Assembly: GCA_011321775.1 (NCBI GenBank)
Contig: DROT01000062.1
Span: forward strand, 1-54,360
Reading direction: 5' to 3'
Length of the DNA: 54,360 bases
Source of the DNA: Gammaproteobacteria bacterium
GTDB lineage: Bacteria; Pseudomonadota; Gammaproteobacteria; DSM-19610
Made by a program: the position numbers and the translations under genes. Numbering within the stretch: the first letter of the stretch is position 1; every line of letters starts with the position of its first letter. Under the pieces are notes generated by a model. It made no database searches and had not been told where the DNA came from. It worked only from the letters and a program-made list of their open reading frames with translations. Of this stretch, positions 20,204-31,885 are shown piece after piece.

Positions 20204-22036
20204 ATGCCCAGAGTCAGGATAACGGATGTCATACTGCGCGACGCGCACCAGTCGCTGATCGCCACGCGCATGCGCACGGCGGACATGTTACCCGTGTGCG
20301 AACGCCTCGACGCCATCGGTTACTGGTCGCTGGAGGTATGGGGAGGCGCCACCTTCGACGCCTGCCTGCGCTACCTCAAGGAAGATCCCTGGGAGCGCCT
20401 GCGCAGCCTGCGCGCCGCCCTCCCCGGCACGCGCCTGCAGATGCTGCTGCGCGGCCAGAACCTGCTCGGCTACCGCCACTACTCGGACGACGTGGTCAGG
20501 GCCTTCGTGCACAAGGCGGCCGACAACGGCATCGATGTATTCCGCGTCTTCGACGCCCTCAACGACGTGCGCAACCTGGAGACGGCGGTGGCCGCGGTAC
20601 GTGACAGCGGCAAGCACGCCCAGGGCACCATCTGCTACACCACCAGCCCGGTGCACAGCATTCCCGGCTTCGTCGACATGGCCCGCCAGCTGACGGATAT
20701 CGGTTGTGACAGCATCGCCGTCAAGGACATGGCCGGGCTGCTGACCCCCATGGCCAGCGCAGAACTGTTCGACAAGCTGCGCCGGGCGGTACCGGTACCC
20801 GTGCACCTGCACTGCCACGCGACCGCGGGCACCGCCGAGATGAGTCAGCTGAAAGCCATCGAGAACGGCTGCGAACACATCGATACCGCCATCTCCGCCT
20901 TTGCCGGCGGCGCCTCGCACCCGGCCACGGAGACCATGGTGGCCGCCCTGCGCGACACGGCCTGGGATACCGGCCTGGACTTGCGGGCACTGCAGGACAT
21001 CGGCTTCTACTTCAAGGAGATCCGCAGGAAATATCACCAGTTCGAGAGTGAACTGACCGGTCTCGATACCCGGGTACAGGTCTACCAGGTACCTGGCGGC
21101 ATGATCTCCAACCTCTATACCCAGCTGCGTGAACAGGGCGCGCTCAAGCACATCGAGGAGGTGTTGCAGGAAATCCCGCGGGTGCGCGAGGACCTCGGGT
21201 ACCCGCCGCTGGTCACGCCCACCTCGCAGATCGTCGGCAGCCAGGCAGTGATGAACGTGCTCTCCGGTGAACGCTACAAGACCATCAGCAACGAGGTGAA
21301 ACTCTATCTTCAGGGGCGCTACGGCCGCGCCCCCGGCCCGGTCAATCACATCGTTCGCCAGCAGGCGATCGGCAACGAGGACGTCATCGACCAGCGCCCC
21401 GCCGACCTGCTGAAGGACGAGATGGACAGCCTGCGCGCGGAAATCGGCGAACTGGCGCGCAGCGACGAGGACGTGCTCACCTATGCCATGTTCCCCGACC
21501 TCGGCCGCGACTTCCTCGAACAGCGCGCCGCCGGCACCCTCACTCCCGAACCGCTGGAACCGCTGCCGGTCGCCGGGGAACCCGCTCCCAGGCCCACGGA
21601 GTTCAACGTCACCCTGCACGGCGAAACCCATCACATCCGCATCACCGGCACCGGCCATCATACCCAGGACGAACGCCCCTTCTACATGACGGTCGACGGC
21701 GTGCCGGAGGAGGTGCTGGTGGAGACCCTGTCGGTGCTCGAGGAGAGTGCGGCCGGCGGCGGCACCTCGCCCAGGGGCAGCAAGCGGCCACGGGTATCGG
21801 GCCCCGGTGATGTGAGCACCTCGATGCCGGGCACCGTGGTCGATGTCCTGGTGGAACCCGGCGAGCGCGTGGAGGCCGGCGATCCGGTACTGGTGACCGA
21901 GGCCATGAAGATGGAGACCGAGATCCAGGCACCGCTCGCCGGTACCGTGAGCGCCATCCACGTCGCCCGCGGCGACAGCGTCAACCCCGACGAGACCCTC
22001 ATCGAGATCGTTCCGGAAAGCACGGACGGGCACTGA
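20204..22036 (+). CDS. pycB: Pyruvate carboxylase subunit B / oxaloacetate decarboxylase alpha subunit
   Basis: A 610-residue protein with an N-terminal carboxyltransferase TIM barrel (TDVILRDAHQSLIATRMRT, GGATFDAC, metal-binding HLHCHATAG), a conserved central domain (YQVPGGMISNL) and a C-terminal biotinyl domain with the lysine in EAMKMETEIQAP. Oxaloacetate decarboxylase alpha looks the same, but no oadB or oadG membrane gene is present and a biotin carboxylase precedes it, so anaplerotic pyruvate carboxylase (pyruvate plus bicarbonate to oxaloacetate) is favoured. A 48-bp gap separates the two subunits. A proline- and Ser-rich linker joins barrel and biotin domain. Confidence 0.88.
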   Translation: MPRVRITDVILRDAHQSLIATRMRTADMLPVCERLDAIGYWSLEVWGGATFDACLRYLKEDPWERLRSLRAALPGTRLQMLLRGQNLLGYRHYSDDVVRAFVHKAADNGIDVFRVFDALNDVRNLETAVAAVRDSGKHAQGTICYTTSPVHSIPGFVDMARQLTDIGCDSIAVKDMAGLLTPMASAELFDKLRRAVPVPVHLHCHATAGTAEMSQLKAIENGCEHIDTAISAFAGGASHPATETMVAALRDTAWDTGLDLRALQDIGFYFKEIRRKYHQFESELTGLDTRVQVYQVPGGMISNLYTQLREQGALKHIEEVLQEIPRVREDLGYPPLVTPTSQIVGSQAVMNVLSGERYKTISNEVKLYLQGRYGRAPGPVNHIVRQQAIGNEDVIDQRPADLLKDEMDSLRAEIGELARSDEDVLTYAMFPDLGRDFLEQRAAGTLTPEPLEPLPVAGEPAPRPTEFNVTLHGETHHIRITGTGHHTQDERPFYMTVDGVPEEVLVETLSVLEESAAGGGTSPRGSKRPRVSGPGDVSTSMPGTVVDVLVEPGERVEAGDPVLVTEAMKMETEIQAPLAGTVSAIHVARGDSVNPDETLIEIVPESTDGH

Positions 22037-22070
22037 ACTTGACTCCTGTCAATGCCTGCCGATAGGGATT

Positions 22071-22082
22071 CCAGTATACTGG
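22071..22082. promoter_or_regulatory. Palindrome with -10-like core before ppk2
   Basis: CCAGTATACTGG is a perfect 12-bp palindrome containing TATACT, a good -10, located 27 nt before the ppk2 ATG. The region at the usual -35 distance (near 22052) is not close to TTGACA, so activation by a factor or an alternative polymerase would be needed. A separate TTGACT lies at 22039-22044. Confidence 0.35.
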
Positions 22083-22108
22083 ATAAATTCATTTCAGGAG
22101 CACGACCG

Positions 22109-23041
22109 ATGCTGGAACGACCCTCCAAGGACCTGCTTTCCCGTTCCGGGAAAAAGAAAGGCAAATCCGGGAAATCCGTGAGCAAGCTCAGCCGCGCGGA
22201 GATCTTCCGGCGCGGCAACTATCCCTACACCCGCAAGATGTCGCGCAAGGAGTACGAGAAGAAGAAGGAACTGCTGCAGATCGAGCTGATCAAGATGCAG
22301 AACTGGGTCAAGGAGAGCGGCGAGCGCATCATGATCCTGTTCGAGGGCCGGGACGCCGCCGGCAAGGGCGGCACCATCAAGCGCTTCATGGAACACCTCA
22401 ACCCGCGCGGCGCCAGCGTGGTGGCCCTGGAGAAGCCCACCGAGGCGGAACAGGGACAGTGGTACTTCCAGCGTTACATCGACCACTTCCCCACCGCCGG
22501 CGAGATCGTCATGTTCGACCGCTCCTGGTACAACCGCGCCGGCGTCGAGCGGGTCATGAAGTTCTGCACTTCCGCGCAATACCTCGAATTCATGCGCCAG
22601 GCGCCGGAACTCGAACGCATGCTGACCCGCAGCGGCATCCGCCTGTTCAAGCTGTGGTTCTCGGTCAGCCGCGAGGAGCAGTTCCGCCGCTTTCAGGCGC
22701 GCCGCAAGGACCCGCTCAAGCAGTGGAAGCTGAGCCCCATCGACATGGCCTCGCTGGACAAGTGGGACGAGTACACGGAAGCCAAGGAAGCCATGTTCTT
22801 CTATACCGATACCGCCGACGCCCCCTGGACGGTGATCAAGTCCGACGACAAGAAGCGCGCGCGCATCAACGCCATGCGCTTCATCCTCAGCCAGATCCCC
22901 TACCCCAACAAGAATCCGGACATCCGCCTGGAACCGGATCCGCTGATCGTCGGCTCGGCCGCCAACATCTACGAGGAAGGCGAACGACTGCTGAGCATCG
23001 ATGCCCGCAGGAAGGACGACGAGGGAGCGCAGGGGAAATGA
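22109..23041 (+). CDS. ppk2: Polyphosphate kinase 2 (class I-type)
   Basis: A 310-residue P-loop kinase of the PPK2 family, which transfers phosphate between polyphosphate and nucleoside diphosphates. Walker A is FEGRDAAGKGGT, Walker B DRSWYNRAGVERVM, and the lid is FQARRKDPLKQWKLSPID. YTRKMSRKEYEKKKELLQIEL precedes the core, and the sequence resembles Pseudomonas PPK2. The ATG at 22109 is chosen over one at 22052 because AGGAG lies 8 nt upstream and a promoter-like palindrome falls between them. The basic N-terminus (KKKGKSGKS) is poorly conserved. Its stop overlaps the next small gene as ATGA. Confidence 0.93.
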   Translation: MLERPSKDLLSRSGKKKGKSGKSVSKLSRAEIFRRGNYPYTRKMSRKEYEKKKELLQIELIKMQNWVKESGERIMILFEGRDAAGKGGTIKRFMEHLNPRGASVVALEKPTEAEQGQWYFQRYIDHFPTAGEIVMFDRSWYNRAGVERVMKFCTSAQYLEFMRQAPELERMLTRSGIRLFKLWFSVSREEQFRRFQARRKDPLKQWKLSPIDMASLDKWDEYTEAKEAMFFYTDTADAPWTVIKSDDKKRARINAMRFILSQIPYPNKNPDIRLEPDPLIVGSAANIYEEGERLLSIDARRKDDEGAQGK

Positions 23042-23286
23042 CCAGACTTCAGTCCACCCAGGCGGAAGCGGCCGTCCAGCACTTCCGCGAACTGCTCGGC
23101 GAGGAACAGGCCAGGGCCATCGGTGCGCGCCATTTCGACAAGCTGCACCTGATCATCGAATCGGCCATCGACGCTGCGGTCATGGAGGAAATCAACCGCT
23201 ATGCCGGCGAACTGGAAGACATCGTCAAGCGCATGAAGCGCAGTTCGGAACGTTTCGACAACAGCGTGGCAGCAGCCGAAGACTGA
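23038..23286 (+). CDS. Small protein of unknown function coupled to ppk2
   Basis: 82 residues, starting at an ATG that overlaps the ppk2 stop by 4 nt, so it is almost surely co-translated with the kinase. The sequence is soluble and helical, with acidic and basic residues at heptad-like spacing (EEINRYAGELEDIVKRMKRSSERFD), suggesting a coiled coil or helical bundle. No signal peptide, membrane segment or known motif was recognised. It may modulate or tether PPK2; that is inferred from coupling only. Confidence 0.75.
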   Translation: MTRLQSTQAEAAVQHFRELLGEEQARAIGARHFDKLHLIIESAIDAAVMEEINRYAGELEDIVKRMKRSSERFDNSVAAAED

Positions 23287-23319
23287 CCGCCCCTCCGACG
23301 GAAGCGGGCATCGCAGTGG

Positions 23320-23340
23320 ACGGAACGCTCTCCGTGTTTT
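23320..23340 (+). terminator. Weak possible terminator after the ppk2 operon
   Basis: ACGGA and TCCGT form a 5-bp stem with a 6-nt loop followed by GTTTT, 33 nt after the small gene and just before the end of the convergent serS. The stem is short and the T-run brief, so termination would be partial at best. Confidence 0.3.
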
Positions 23341-23350
23341 CCGTGGCCGG

Positions 23351-24649
<1,299 letters not shown>

Positions 24650-24662
24650 TCAGAAGTTTCCG

Positions 24663-24968
24663 TCAGCGATTCATCTCGGCCTGCCAGCGCACGACGTGGC
24701 CGGGCGGCACCAGGTCCCGCAGGTGTTCGATGATGACTTCCACCTTGTCGGGGCGGTCGAAGAACTCCACCGTTACCGGCAGGTCCAGTGACAGATCGAC
24801 CAGCGAAGCGGTGTGCACCACGCCGCTGCCGCCGAAACCGGCCTGGGCGCGGAACACGGTCACGCCGCGTACCTTTTCCCGGTCGTGCAGCCGCTTCAGC
24901 AGCGGCTCCAGGGTGTGGTTCGCCTCGGTCAGGTAGACGCGTACGAAAGTCACGGTTTCCCAGCTCAT
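24663..24968 (-). CDS. DUF190 (PII-like) protein
   Basis: A 101-residue protein of the DUF190 family, structurally related to PII signalling proteins (ferredoxin-like trimers). Visible blocks are VYLTEANH, LLKRLHDREKVRGVTVFRAQAGFGG and VTVEFFDRPDKVEVIIEHLRDLV, with a phenylalanine and glycine-rich turn where PII proteins carry their ligand loop. Its ATG overlaps the crcB stop as ATGA. Genetic linkage of this family with the CrcB/Fluc channel is common, suggesting a link to fluoride export, though the ligand is not established. Confidence 0.85.
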   Translation of the reverse strand: MSWETVTFVRVYLTEANHTLEPLLKRLHDREKVRGVTVFRAQAGFGGSGVVHTASLVDLSLDLPVTVEFFDRPDKVEVIIEHLRDLVPPGHVVRWQAEMNR

Positions 24969-25339
24969 ATCTGCCTCGCCACGATGGCTCCCAGTGCCGC
25001 CGCCAGCACGCACAACAGCACGCTGAGCAGCACGTTCATCAATGCCCTGCCCGCCTGCCCCGCCTCCAGCAGGTTGAAGGTCTCGAGCGAAAAGGTGGAA
25101 AAGGTGGTGAAGGCACCCAGCAGGCCGATCAGCACGAAGGCCCGCAGCGCCGAGCCGGACAGGGTGCGCTCGATCAGCCAGACATAGAGAAAACCCATCA
25201 CCAGGCTGCCGAGCACGTTGACCGTCAGCGTCCCCCAGGGGAAGGCGCGCCCCGCCAGCGCATAGACGCCGGTGGACACCCAGTAGCGCAGCAGCGCACC
25301 CACGGCGCCGCCACCGGCGATGGCGAGTACCTCTGTCAT
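24965..25339 (-). CDS. crcB: Fluoride ion channel CrcB/Fluc
   Basis: A 124-residue inner-membrane protein with four hydrophobic helices. The family signature is GLLGAFTTFSTFSLE, with the pore phenylalanines and polar track, and GGAVGALLRYW in helix 1. It forms dual-topology dimers that export fluoride. It follows rarA by 37 bp, too short for a fluoride riboswitch. It is coupled to the PII-like gene. Confidence 0.95.
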   Translation of the reverse strand: MTEVLAIAGGGAVGALLRYWVSTGVYALAGRAFPWGTLTVNVLGSLVMGFLYVWLIERTLSGSALRAFVLIGLLGAFTTFSTFSLETFNLLEAGQAGRALMNVLLSVLLCVLAAALGAIVARQI

Positions 25340-25376
25340 GGCGCGCCAATATACCGGAAGCGCACCCCGGCCGCAT

Positions 25377-26699
25377 TCATTTGTCCCGCCCCTGCGCCTT
25401 GCGGTCGAGTTCCGCCAGATGCTGCAGCTTGTCGCGGATCTTCACTTCCAGGCCGCGCCCCACCGGCCGGTAGTAGCGCGTGCCCTGCAGGCCCTCGGGG
25501 AAATAGTTCTCGCCGGCGGCATAGGCCTCGGGTTCATCGTGGGCATAGCGATAGGCCCTGCCGTAGCCGAGTTCCTTCATCAGCCGCGTGGGGGCATTGC
25601 GCAGGTGCACGGGCACCTCCAGCGAACCGTGGCGGGCGGCATCCTTGCGCGCGGCGTTGAAGGCGGTGTAGACGGCGTTGCTCTTGGGTGCGCAGGCCAG
25701 GTAGACCACCGCCTGGGCAATCGCCAGCTCGCCCTCGGGACTGCCCAGGCGCTGCTGCACGTCCCAGGCGCTCAACGCCAGCGTCAGGGCACGCGGGTCG
25801 GCGTTGCCGATGTCCTCCGAGGCCATGCGCACCACCCGGCGGGCGATGTACAGCCCGTCGCAACCACCGTCCAGCATGCGCGCCAGCCAGTACAGGGCGG
25901 CGTCCGGCGAGGAACCGCGCACCGACTTGTGCAACGCCGAGATCTGGTCGTAGAAGGCTTCACCCCCCTTGTCGAAGCGGCGCACGCCGCCGGCGATGAC
26001 TTCGGCGAGTTCGGCCGCACCGATCTCGCTGCCCGGCGGCGCCAGATCGAAGGCGATCTCCAGCAACGTCAGCGCCCGCCGGGCGTCGCCGTCGGCCGCA
26101 CGCGCAATGCGCTCCAGGCCTTCCGTATCGATGCGTACATCACTGGCCCCGAGGCCGCGCTCACGGTCGTCCAGCGCCTGGCGCAACACTTCCACCAGCT
26201 CGCCCTCCTCCAGCCGCCGGAGCACATAGGTGCGCGCGCGTGACAGCAGGGCGTTGTTGAGCTCGAAGGAAGGATTTTCGGTGGTGGCGCCGACGAACAG
26301 CACGGTGCCGTCCTCCACATAGGGCAGGAAGGCATCCTGCTGCGCCTTGTTGAAGCGGTGCACCTCGTCCACGAACAACAGGGTCTGGCGCTGTTCGAGC
26401 TGCTGGCGCTGGCGCGCCGTCTCCACCGCCTGGCGCACGTCCTTCACGCCGGCCAGCACCGCCGACAGGGCCACGAAGGCCGCGCCGGAGGTCTTCGCCA
26501 GCAAGCGTGCCAGCGTGGTCTTGCCGGTCCCCGGCGGTCCCCAGAAGATCATGGAGTGCAGCTGCCCGCGCTCCACCGCCTGGCGCAGCGGCTTGTGTTC
26601 GCCCAGCAGGTGCCGCTGGCCGATGAATTCGTCGAGGCTGCGCGGTCGCATGCGGTCGGCCAGCGGCCGGAAGGCGTCCTCCGCGAGGCTGTCGTTCAC
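25377..26699 (-). CDS. rarA: Replication-associated recombination protein RarA (MgsA)
   Basis: A 440-residue AAA+ ATPase related to the clamp loader and WRNIP1, acting at stalled forks. It starts with the conserved [17 protein letters not shown], Walker [14 protein letters not shown], Walker [20 protein letters not shown], sensor 1 [12 protein letters not shown] and the SRA/SRV sensor region. The C-terminal tetramerisation domain includes [20 protein letters not shown] and YPRP-like Y-x-F sequence. The start is GTG overlapping lolA as GTGA. Confidence 0.97.
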   Translation of the reverse strand: MNDSLAEDAFRPLADRMRPRSLDEFIGQRHLLGEHKPLRQAVERGQLHSMIFWGPPGTGKTTLARLLAKTSGAAFVALSAVLAGVKDVRQAVETARQRQQLEQRQTLLFVDEVHRFNKAQQDAFLPYVEDGTVLFVGATTENPSFELNNALLSRARTYVLRRLEEGELVEVLRQALDDRERGLGASDVRIDTEGLERIARAADGDARRALTLLEIAFDLAPPGSEIGAAELAEVIAGGVRRFDKGGEAFYDQISALHKSVRGSSPDAALYWLARMLDGGCDGLYIARRVVRMASEDIGNADPRALTLALSAWDVQQRLGSPEGELAIAQAVVYLACAPKSNAVYTAFNAARKDAARHGSLEVPVHLRNAPTRLMKELGYGRAYRYAHDEPEAYAAGENYFPEGLQGTRYYRPVGRGLEVKIRDKLQHLAELDRKAQGRDK

Positions 26700-27334
26700 G
26701 ACGGTGCGCCGATGATGTCCGTTCCCGGCGGCAGCTCGAGCCTGAACAGCCCGGCATCCAGGGATCGGTTGCGCTGCCCGTTGCGAAAACGGATACGCGT
26801 ATGGTTGCCGAAACCGTCGACCACCTCGATGGTCTCCAGACGACCGTCACGCAGGGCGATCTCCAGCTGCTGCACACTGCTGTCCGGCTGGCGCGGTTCG
26901 AGTCGGTACCATTGCCGCCCGTCGCCCCGGTCGATCCGCTGCCAGCGCATCAGCTCCGCCAGCGGACGGTAGGCGCTGAGCAGCATCGCCGGGGTGCTGC
27001 CCAGCGCCTCGTCGAGCGGTCGCACCGAGGCCTGCTCCAGATCCTCGTCCCAGGTCCACAGGTTCCTGCCGTCGGCGACGATCAGCTGCCTGTACGGCGT
27101 ACGGTAATCCCAGCGAAAACGCCCCGGCCGCTGGATCCATACCTCTCCCCGCGAGGACTGCACCTCCTCGCCGTTGGCGTCGGTGACCCGCTGATCGAAA
27201 TCGGCGTGGAAGGTCTCGAGGGTGGAAAAATAGTCCGTCAGCGGATCGCCGGCGACCGCGGCGCTGGCTGCCAGAAGCAGCGCGGCCACGACGGCGAACG
27301 GGAAACGAAGGGATCGGTGGCAGGAAAGCGGCAT
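26696..27334 (-). CDS. lolA: Outer-membrane lipoprotein carrier protein LolA
   Basis: 212 residues with a signal peptide (basic N-terminus, hydrophobic core [16 protein letters not shown], cleavage near AVAGDP). The mature protein carries the LolA pattern: [44 protein letters not shown] and [11 protein letters not shown]. It shuttles lipoproteins through the periplasm from LolCDE to the outer membrane. It lies directly after ftsK, sharing one base, as in most gammaproteobacteria. The lolC and lolD genes are 19 kb away in this window. Confidence 0.96.
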   Translation of the reverse strand: MPLSCHRSLRFPFAVVAALLLAASAAVAGDPLTDYFSTLETFHADFDQRVTDANGEEVQSSRGEVWIQRPGRFRWDYRTPYRQLIVADGRNLWTWDEDLEQASVRPLDEALGSTPAMLLSAYRPLAELMRWQRIDRGDGRQWYRLEPRQPDSSVQQLEIALRDGRLETIEVVDGFGNHTRIRFRNGQRNRSLDAGLFRLELPPGTDIIGAPS

Positions 27335-29649
27335 CAGAGTTCCGGTGGCGGTGGCGCCAGCACCTCGCGGTTGCCGTTGGACTGTTGCGGACCGACGATA
27401 CCGGCGGCCTCCATCTGCTCGATCATGCGCGCCGCGCGGTTGTAGCCGATCTTGAGGCGGCGCTGCACGCCGGAAATGGAGGCGCGCCGCGTCTCGGTGA
27501 CGATGCGCACGGCCTCGTCGTAGAGCGCGTCGGCCTCGGGATCGCTGCTGTCGGCGGCAGTGGCACCACCGGGCAGGAAATCGGTGGTGGTATGCAGGAT
27601 TTCCTCGATGTACTCGGGCTCGCCACGCCCCTTGAGGTGATCCACCACCCGGTGCACCTCGCCATCGTCGACGAAGGCACCGTGCACGCGCGTGGGTACG
27701 CCGGTACCGGGCGCCAGGTAGAGCATGTCACCGTGTCCCAGCAGCTGCTCGGCGCCCGGCTGGTCGAGGATGGTGCGGGCATCGATCTTGGACGACACCT
27801 GGAAGGCGATACGGGTGGGGATGTTGGCCTTGATGAGACCGGTGATGACGTCCACCGACGGCCGCTGGGTAGCCAGGATCAGGTGCACCCCGGCGGCGCG
27901 CGCCTTCTGCGCCAGCCGGGCGATGAGCTCCTCCACCTTCTTGCCCACCACCATCATCATGTCGGCCAGCTCGTCGATGATGATGACGATGAACGGCAAG
28001 GGCTCCAGCGTCGGCACCTCGGGATTCTCCTCCAGCACCTCCTCGGGGTTGAACAGCGGGTCCGGGATCGGCTCGCCGTTCTCGATCGCCTGTTCCACCT
28101 TGCGGTTGTAGCCGCCGATGTTGCGCACCCCGAGTGCCGACATCAGCTTGTAGCGCCGTTCCATCTCGCCGACGCACCAGCGCAGCGCGTTGGCGGCTTC
28201 CTTCATGTCGGTCACCACCGGCGTCAGCAGGTGCGGAATGCCCTCGTAGACCGACAGCTCCAGCATCTTGGGATCGATCATGATGAGCCGCACCTCGTTG
28301 GGCAGCGACTTGTACAGCAGGCTGAGGATCATGGCGTTGATGGCCACCGACTTGCCGGAACCGGTGGTGCCCGCCACCAGCAGGTGCGGCATCTTCGCCA
28401 GATCCACCACCACCGGCTGACCGCCGATGTCCTTGCCCAGCGCCAGCGTCAGCGGCGACTTCACCTCGTCGAACTCGCTCGACATGAGGATCTCGCTCAG
28501 GCTGACGATCTCGCGCTGCTCGTTGGGGATCTCCAGGCCGATGACGGACTTCCCGGGAATGACCTCGACGATGCGCACGCTGATCGCCGACAGGCCGCGC
28601 GCCAGGTCCTTGGCGAGGTTGCTGATCTGGCTGACCTTGACGCCGGTACCGAGCTGCAGCTCGAAACGGGTGATCACCGGCCCCGGCTGCACCGCCACCA
28701 CCTGCACTTCGATGCCGAAGTCCAGCAGCTTCATCTCCACCAGTCGCGACAGCGCCTCCAGGGCCGATTCGGAGTAGCCGTCCACCTGGCTGCGCGGCTC
28801 GTCCAGCAGTGACAGCGGTGGCAACTCGGTGTTGGGCGGGGCCTCGAACATCTTCACCTGGCGCTCGCGCTCCACGCGTTCGCTCTTCTCCACCTTCTTG
28901 ATGACCGGTTCGATGCGCGGCGGCTTGCGCTTCGCGAGTTTCTGTTTTTCCTTTTTCGCCTCGACCTTTTCCTCGCGCTCGCGGCGCGCGCGCCGGCTGG
29001 CGAAGGCCTCTTTCCAGGCGGCCAGACGTTCCAGGCTCCAGTCGATCCCCTGCAGGGTCAGCTTGCCGGTCCAGTCCATCAGACTCAGCCAGGAAAGCCC
29101 GGTGAACAGCGTCACCCCGGTGAGAAACAGCGCCAGCAGAAACAGGGTGGCGCCCATGAAGCTGAACAGCGCCTCGAGGTTGCGGCCCACCAGATTGCCG
29201 AATACGCCACCGGCATCCAGCGGCAGGGAGCCCGCCGCTGCGCTGAAATGAAGGGTTGCCAGACCGCAGCCGGTAGCGACCGTGAGCAGGAATCCGGCCC
29301 AGCGTAGCGCCAGTACGTGCACGTCGATGCCGCCCGTGGGCGTGCGGCCGCGGAATACCAGCCAGCCGCTGAAGGCCACCATGAGCGGAAACAGGTAGGC
29401 GAGGTAACCGAACAGATAGAGAAAGATGTCCGCGAACCAGGCTCCGACGATACCGCCGTAGTTGTGGATCGCGTCTACCGGCCCGCGGTGCGACCAGCCC
29501 GGATCGTTGGCGTCATAACTCATCAACGACAGTGCCAGATAGGCGGCCAGCGCCGAGAGCATGAACAGGGTGCCCTCGCGCAGCCCCTTGCTGACGTGCG
29601 GATGCATGCCCTGGGGTTCCGCCACCTTTTTTTTACGCGCCTGAGCCAA
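27334..29649 (-). CDS. ftsK: DNA translocase FtsK
   Basis: A 771-residue motor coordinating chromosome segregation with division. The N-terminal ~190 residues hold four membrane helices, then a short, charged linker ([23 protein letters not shown] region). The ATPase has Walker [16 protein letters not shown] and Walker [15 protein letters not shown]. The C-terminal winged-helix gamma domain ([23 protein letters not shown]) recognises KOPS sites. The start is TTG at 29649, giving a basic leader like Pseudomonas FtsK; an ATG at 29607 is the alternative. The coding strand begins with an 8-A run. The linker is short compared with E. coli. Confidence 0.95.
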   Translation of the reverse strand: MAQARKKKVAEPQGMHPHVSKGLREGTLFMLSALAAYLALSLMSYDANDPGWSHRGPVDAIHNYGGIVGAWFADIFLYLFGYLAYLFPLMVAFSGWLVFRGRTPTGGIDVHVLALRWAGFLLTVATGCGLATLHFSAAAGSLPLDAGGVFGNLVGRNLEALFSFMGATLFLLALFLTGVTLFTGLSWLSLMDWTGKLTLQGIDWSLERLAAWKEAFASRRARREREEKVEAKKEKQKLAKRKPPRIEPVIKKVEKSERVERERQVKMFEAPPNTELPPLSLLDEPRSQVDGYSESALEALSRLVEMKLLDFGIEVQVVAVQPGPVITRFELQLGTGVKVSQISNLAKDLARGLSAISVRIVEVIPGKSVIGLEIPNEQREIVSLSEILMSSEFDEVKSPLTLALGKDIGGQPVVVDLAKMPHLLVAGTTGSGKSVAINAMILSLLYKSLPNEVRLIMIDPKMLELSVYEGIPHLLTPVVTDMKEAANALRWCVGEMERRYKLMSALGVRNIGGYNRKVEQAIENGEPIPDPLFNPEEVLEENPEVPTLEPLPFIVIIIDELADMMMVVGKKVEELIARLAQKARAAGVHLILATQRPSVDVITGLIKANIPTRIAFQVSSKIDARTILDQPGAEQLLGHGDMLYLAPGTGVPTRVHGAFVDDGEVHRVVDHLKGRGEPEYIEEILHTTTDFLPGGATAADSSDPEADALYDEAVRIVTETRRASISGVQRRLKIGYNRAARMIEQMEAAGIVGPQQSNGNREVLAPPPPEL

Positions 29650-29701
29650 AAGAAGAATTATCGCTAAGTTTGTCGCTTAAGATGTTAAATCTTCGAATAT
29701 T
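29650..29701 (-). promoter_or_regulatory. AT-rich ald-ftsK gap with candidate ftsK promoter
   Basis: This 52-bp gap is strikingly AT-rich against its surroundings. On the minus strand GATAAT (29662-29657) is a strong -10 candidate ending 7 nt before the ftsK TTG; the -35 is poor. A short inverted repeat AAGAT/ATCTT (29679-29693) follows the ald stop but has no T-run. It may combine weak ald termination with ftsK initiation. Confidence 0.4.
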
Positions 29702-30775
29702 TTAATTGGATTCCACCAGAGATAGCAAGGCGGGATGGGAAATGCTGCCGGCACGCACGTTGATCCCCCGGCGCAACGCGCGATCCTCGTCGAGCCGTCC
29801 GCCGGCCAGCGACAGCAGGTACGGTGTAACGGCCGCCGACAGCGCCTGGGAAGCCGATCTCGGCACCGCGCCCGGCAGGTTGGTCACGGCCAGATGCAGC
29901 ACTCCGTCGACCACGTAGGTCGGATCGCGATAGTCGGTCGCCCGCGTGGTCTCGATACAGCCGCCCTGGTCGACCGAGATGTCCACCACCACGCTGCCGG
30001 CCTGCATGCGCCGGATCTGTTCCGCGCTGACCACGTGCGGCGCCCGCGCCCCGGGGATGAGCACCGCGCCGATCACCACGTCGGCGGCGATCACCGCCTG
30101 CTCCACGGTATCGCGATAGGGATAGAGCGCGGTGACGTTGTCGCCCAGCGCGCGCATGGCCTCCAGGCGTTCGCGCTTCTTGTCGAACACCATGAGTTCG
30201 GCCCCCATGGCCGCCGCCAGGCGGGTGGCGTTGCCGCCGGCCGTGCCGGCGCCGATGACGGTCACCCGCCCGCGCTCCGCGCCGGGCAGACCACCCAGCA
30301 ACAAGCCCTTGCCACCCTGTGGCTGGTGCAGCAGGCGCGCCGCCAGTTGTACCGACAGGCGACCGGCGATATCGCTCATGGGAGCCAGCAACGGCAGGCT
30401 GCCGTCGTCCTCCTGCACCGTCTCGAAGGCGATCGCCGTCAGGCCGAGCGCCTGCAGGGTCTTGAGCAGGGACAGGTTGGCCGCCAGGTGCAGATAGCTG
30501 AACAGGATGTGATCGCCGCGCAGGTAGCGAAGATCCTGCTCCACCGGCTCCTTGACCTTGACGATGAGTTGCGCGGCGCCGTACAGCTGCTCCGCGCTGT
30601 CGACGACCGTGGCTCCGGCAGCGCGATAGTCGTCGTCGCTGTAACCCGAGAGGCGGCCGGCACCGGTTTCGACGCTGAGCTCGTGGCCGGCCGCGACCAG
30701 TTCCGAACAGGCGGCCGGTATCAATCCCACCCGCCCCTCCAGGGGCTTCACTTCACGCGGAATGCCGATGTGCAT
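29702..30775 (-). CDS. ald: Alanine dehydrogenase
   Basis: A 357-residue NAD enzyme interconverting L-alanine and pyruvate plus ammonia. It starts MHIGIPREVKPLEGRVGLIP with the substrate-binding Arg and the catalytic lysine in VKVKEPV, the histidine in FSYLHLAAN, the Rossmann loop VIGAGTAGGNATRLA and the catalytic aspartate region VVVDISVDQGGC. The ATG at 30775 has AAAGGAG 7 nt upstream, so a longer in-frame start is rejected. It is divergent from trxB. Confidence 0.95.
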   Translation of the reverse strand: MHIGIPREVKPLEGRVGLIPAACSELVAAGHELSVETGAGRLSGYSDDDYRAAGATVVDSAEQLYGAAQLIVKVKEPVEQDLRYLRGDHILFSYLHLAANLSLLKTLQALGLTAIAFETVQEDDGSLPLLAPMSDIAGRLSVQLAARLLHQPQGGKGLLLGGLPGAERGRVTVIGAGTAGGNATRLAAAMGAELMVFDKKRERLEAMRALGDNVTALYPYRDTVEQAVIAADVVIGAVLIPGARAPHVVSAEQIRRMQAGSVVVDISVDQGGCIETTRATDYRDPTYVVDGVLHLAVTNLPGAVPRSASQALSAAVTPYLLSLAGGRLDEDRALRRGINVRAGSISHPALLSLVESN

Positions 30776-30858
30776 CGCTGCTCCTTTACCCCCGAATGGA
30801 CATTCCGTACCATAGCGCGCCATCGGGTCCGGGCGCCGCCGCCCGACCATTTCACTGA

Positions 30859-31863
<1,005 letters not shown>

Positions 31864-31885
31864 AGCCCGGTAACAGGGGGTACGC

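Noticed and set aside
20204-22036. Sodium-pumping oxaloacetate decarboxylase
   Set aside because: No beta or gamma membrane subunit is adjacent, and a biotin carboxylase directly precedes it.
22052-22108. Earlier ATG for the first ppk2
   Set aside because: No Shine-Dalgarno, and it falls inside the promoter-like region; the ATG at 22109 has AGGAG at ideal spacing.
25340-25376. Fluoride riboswitch before crcB
   Set aside because: Only 37 bp are available and no pseudoknot-type sequence is seen.
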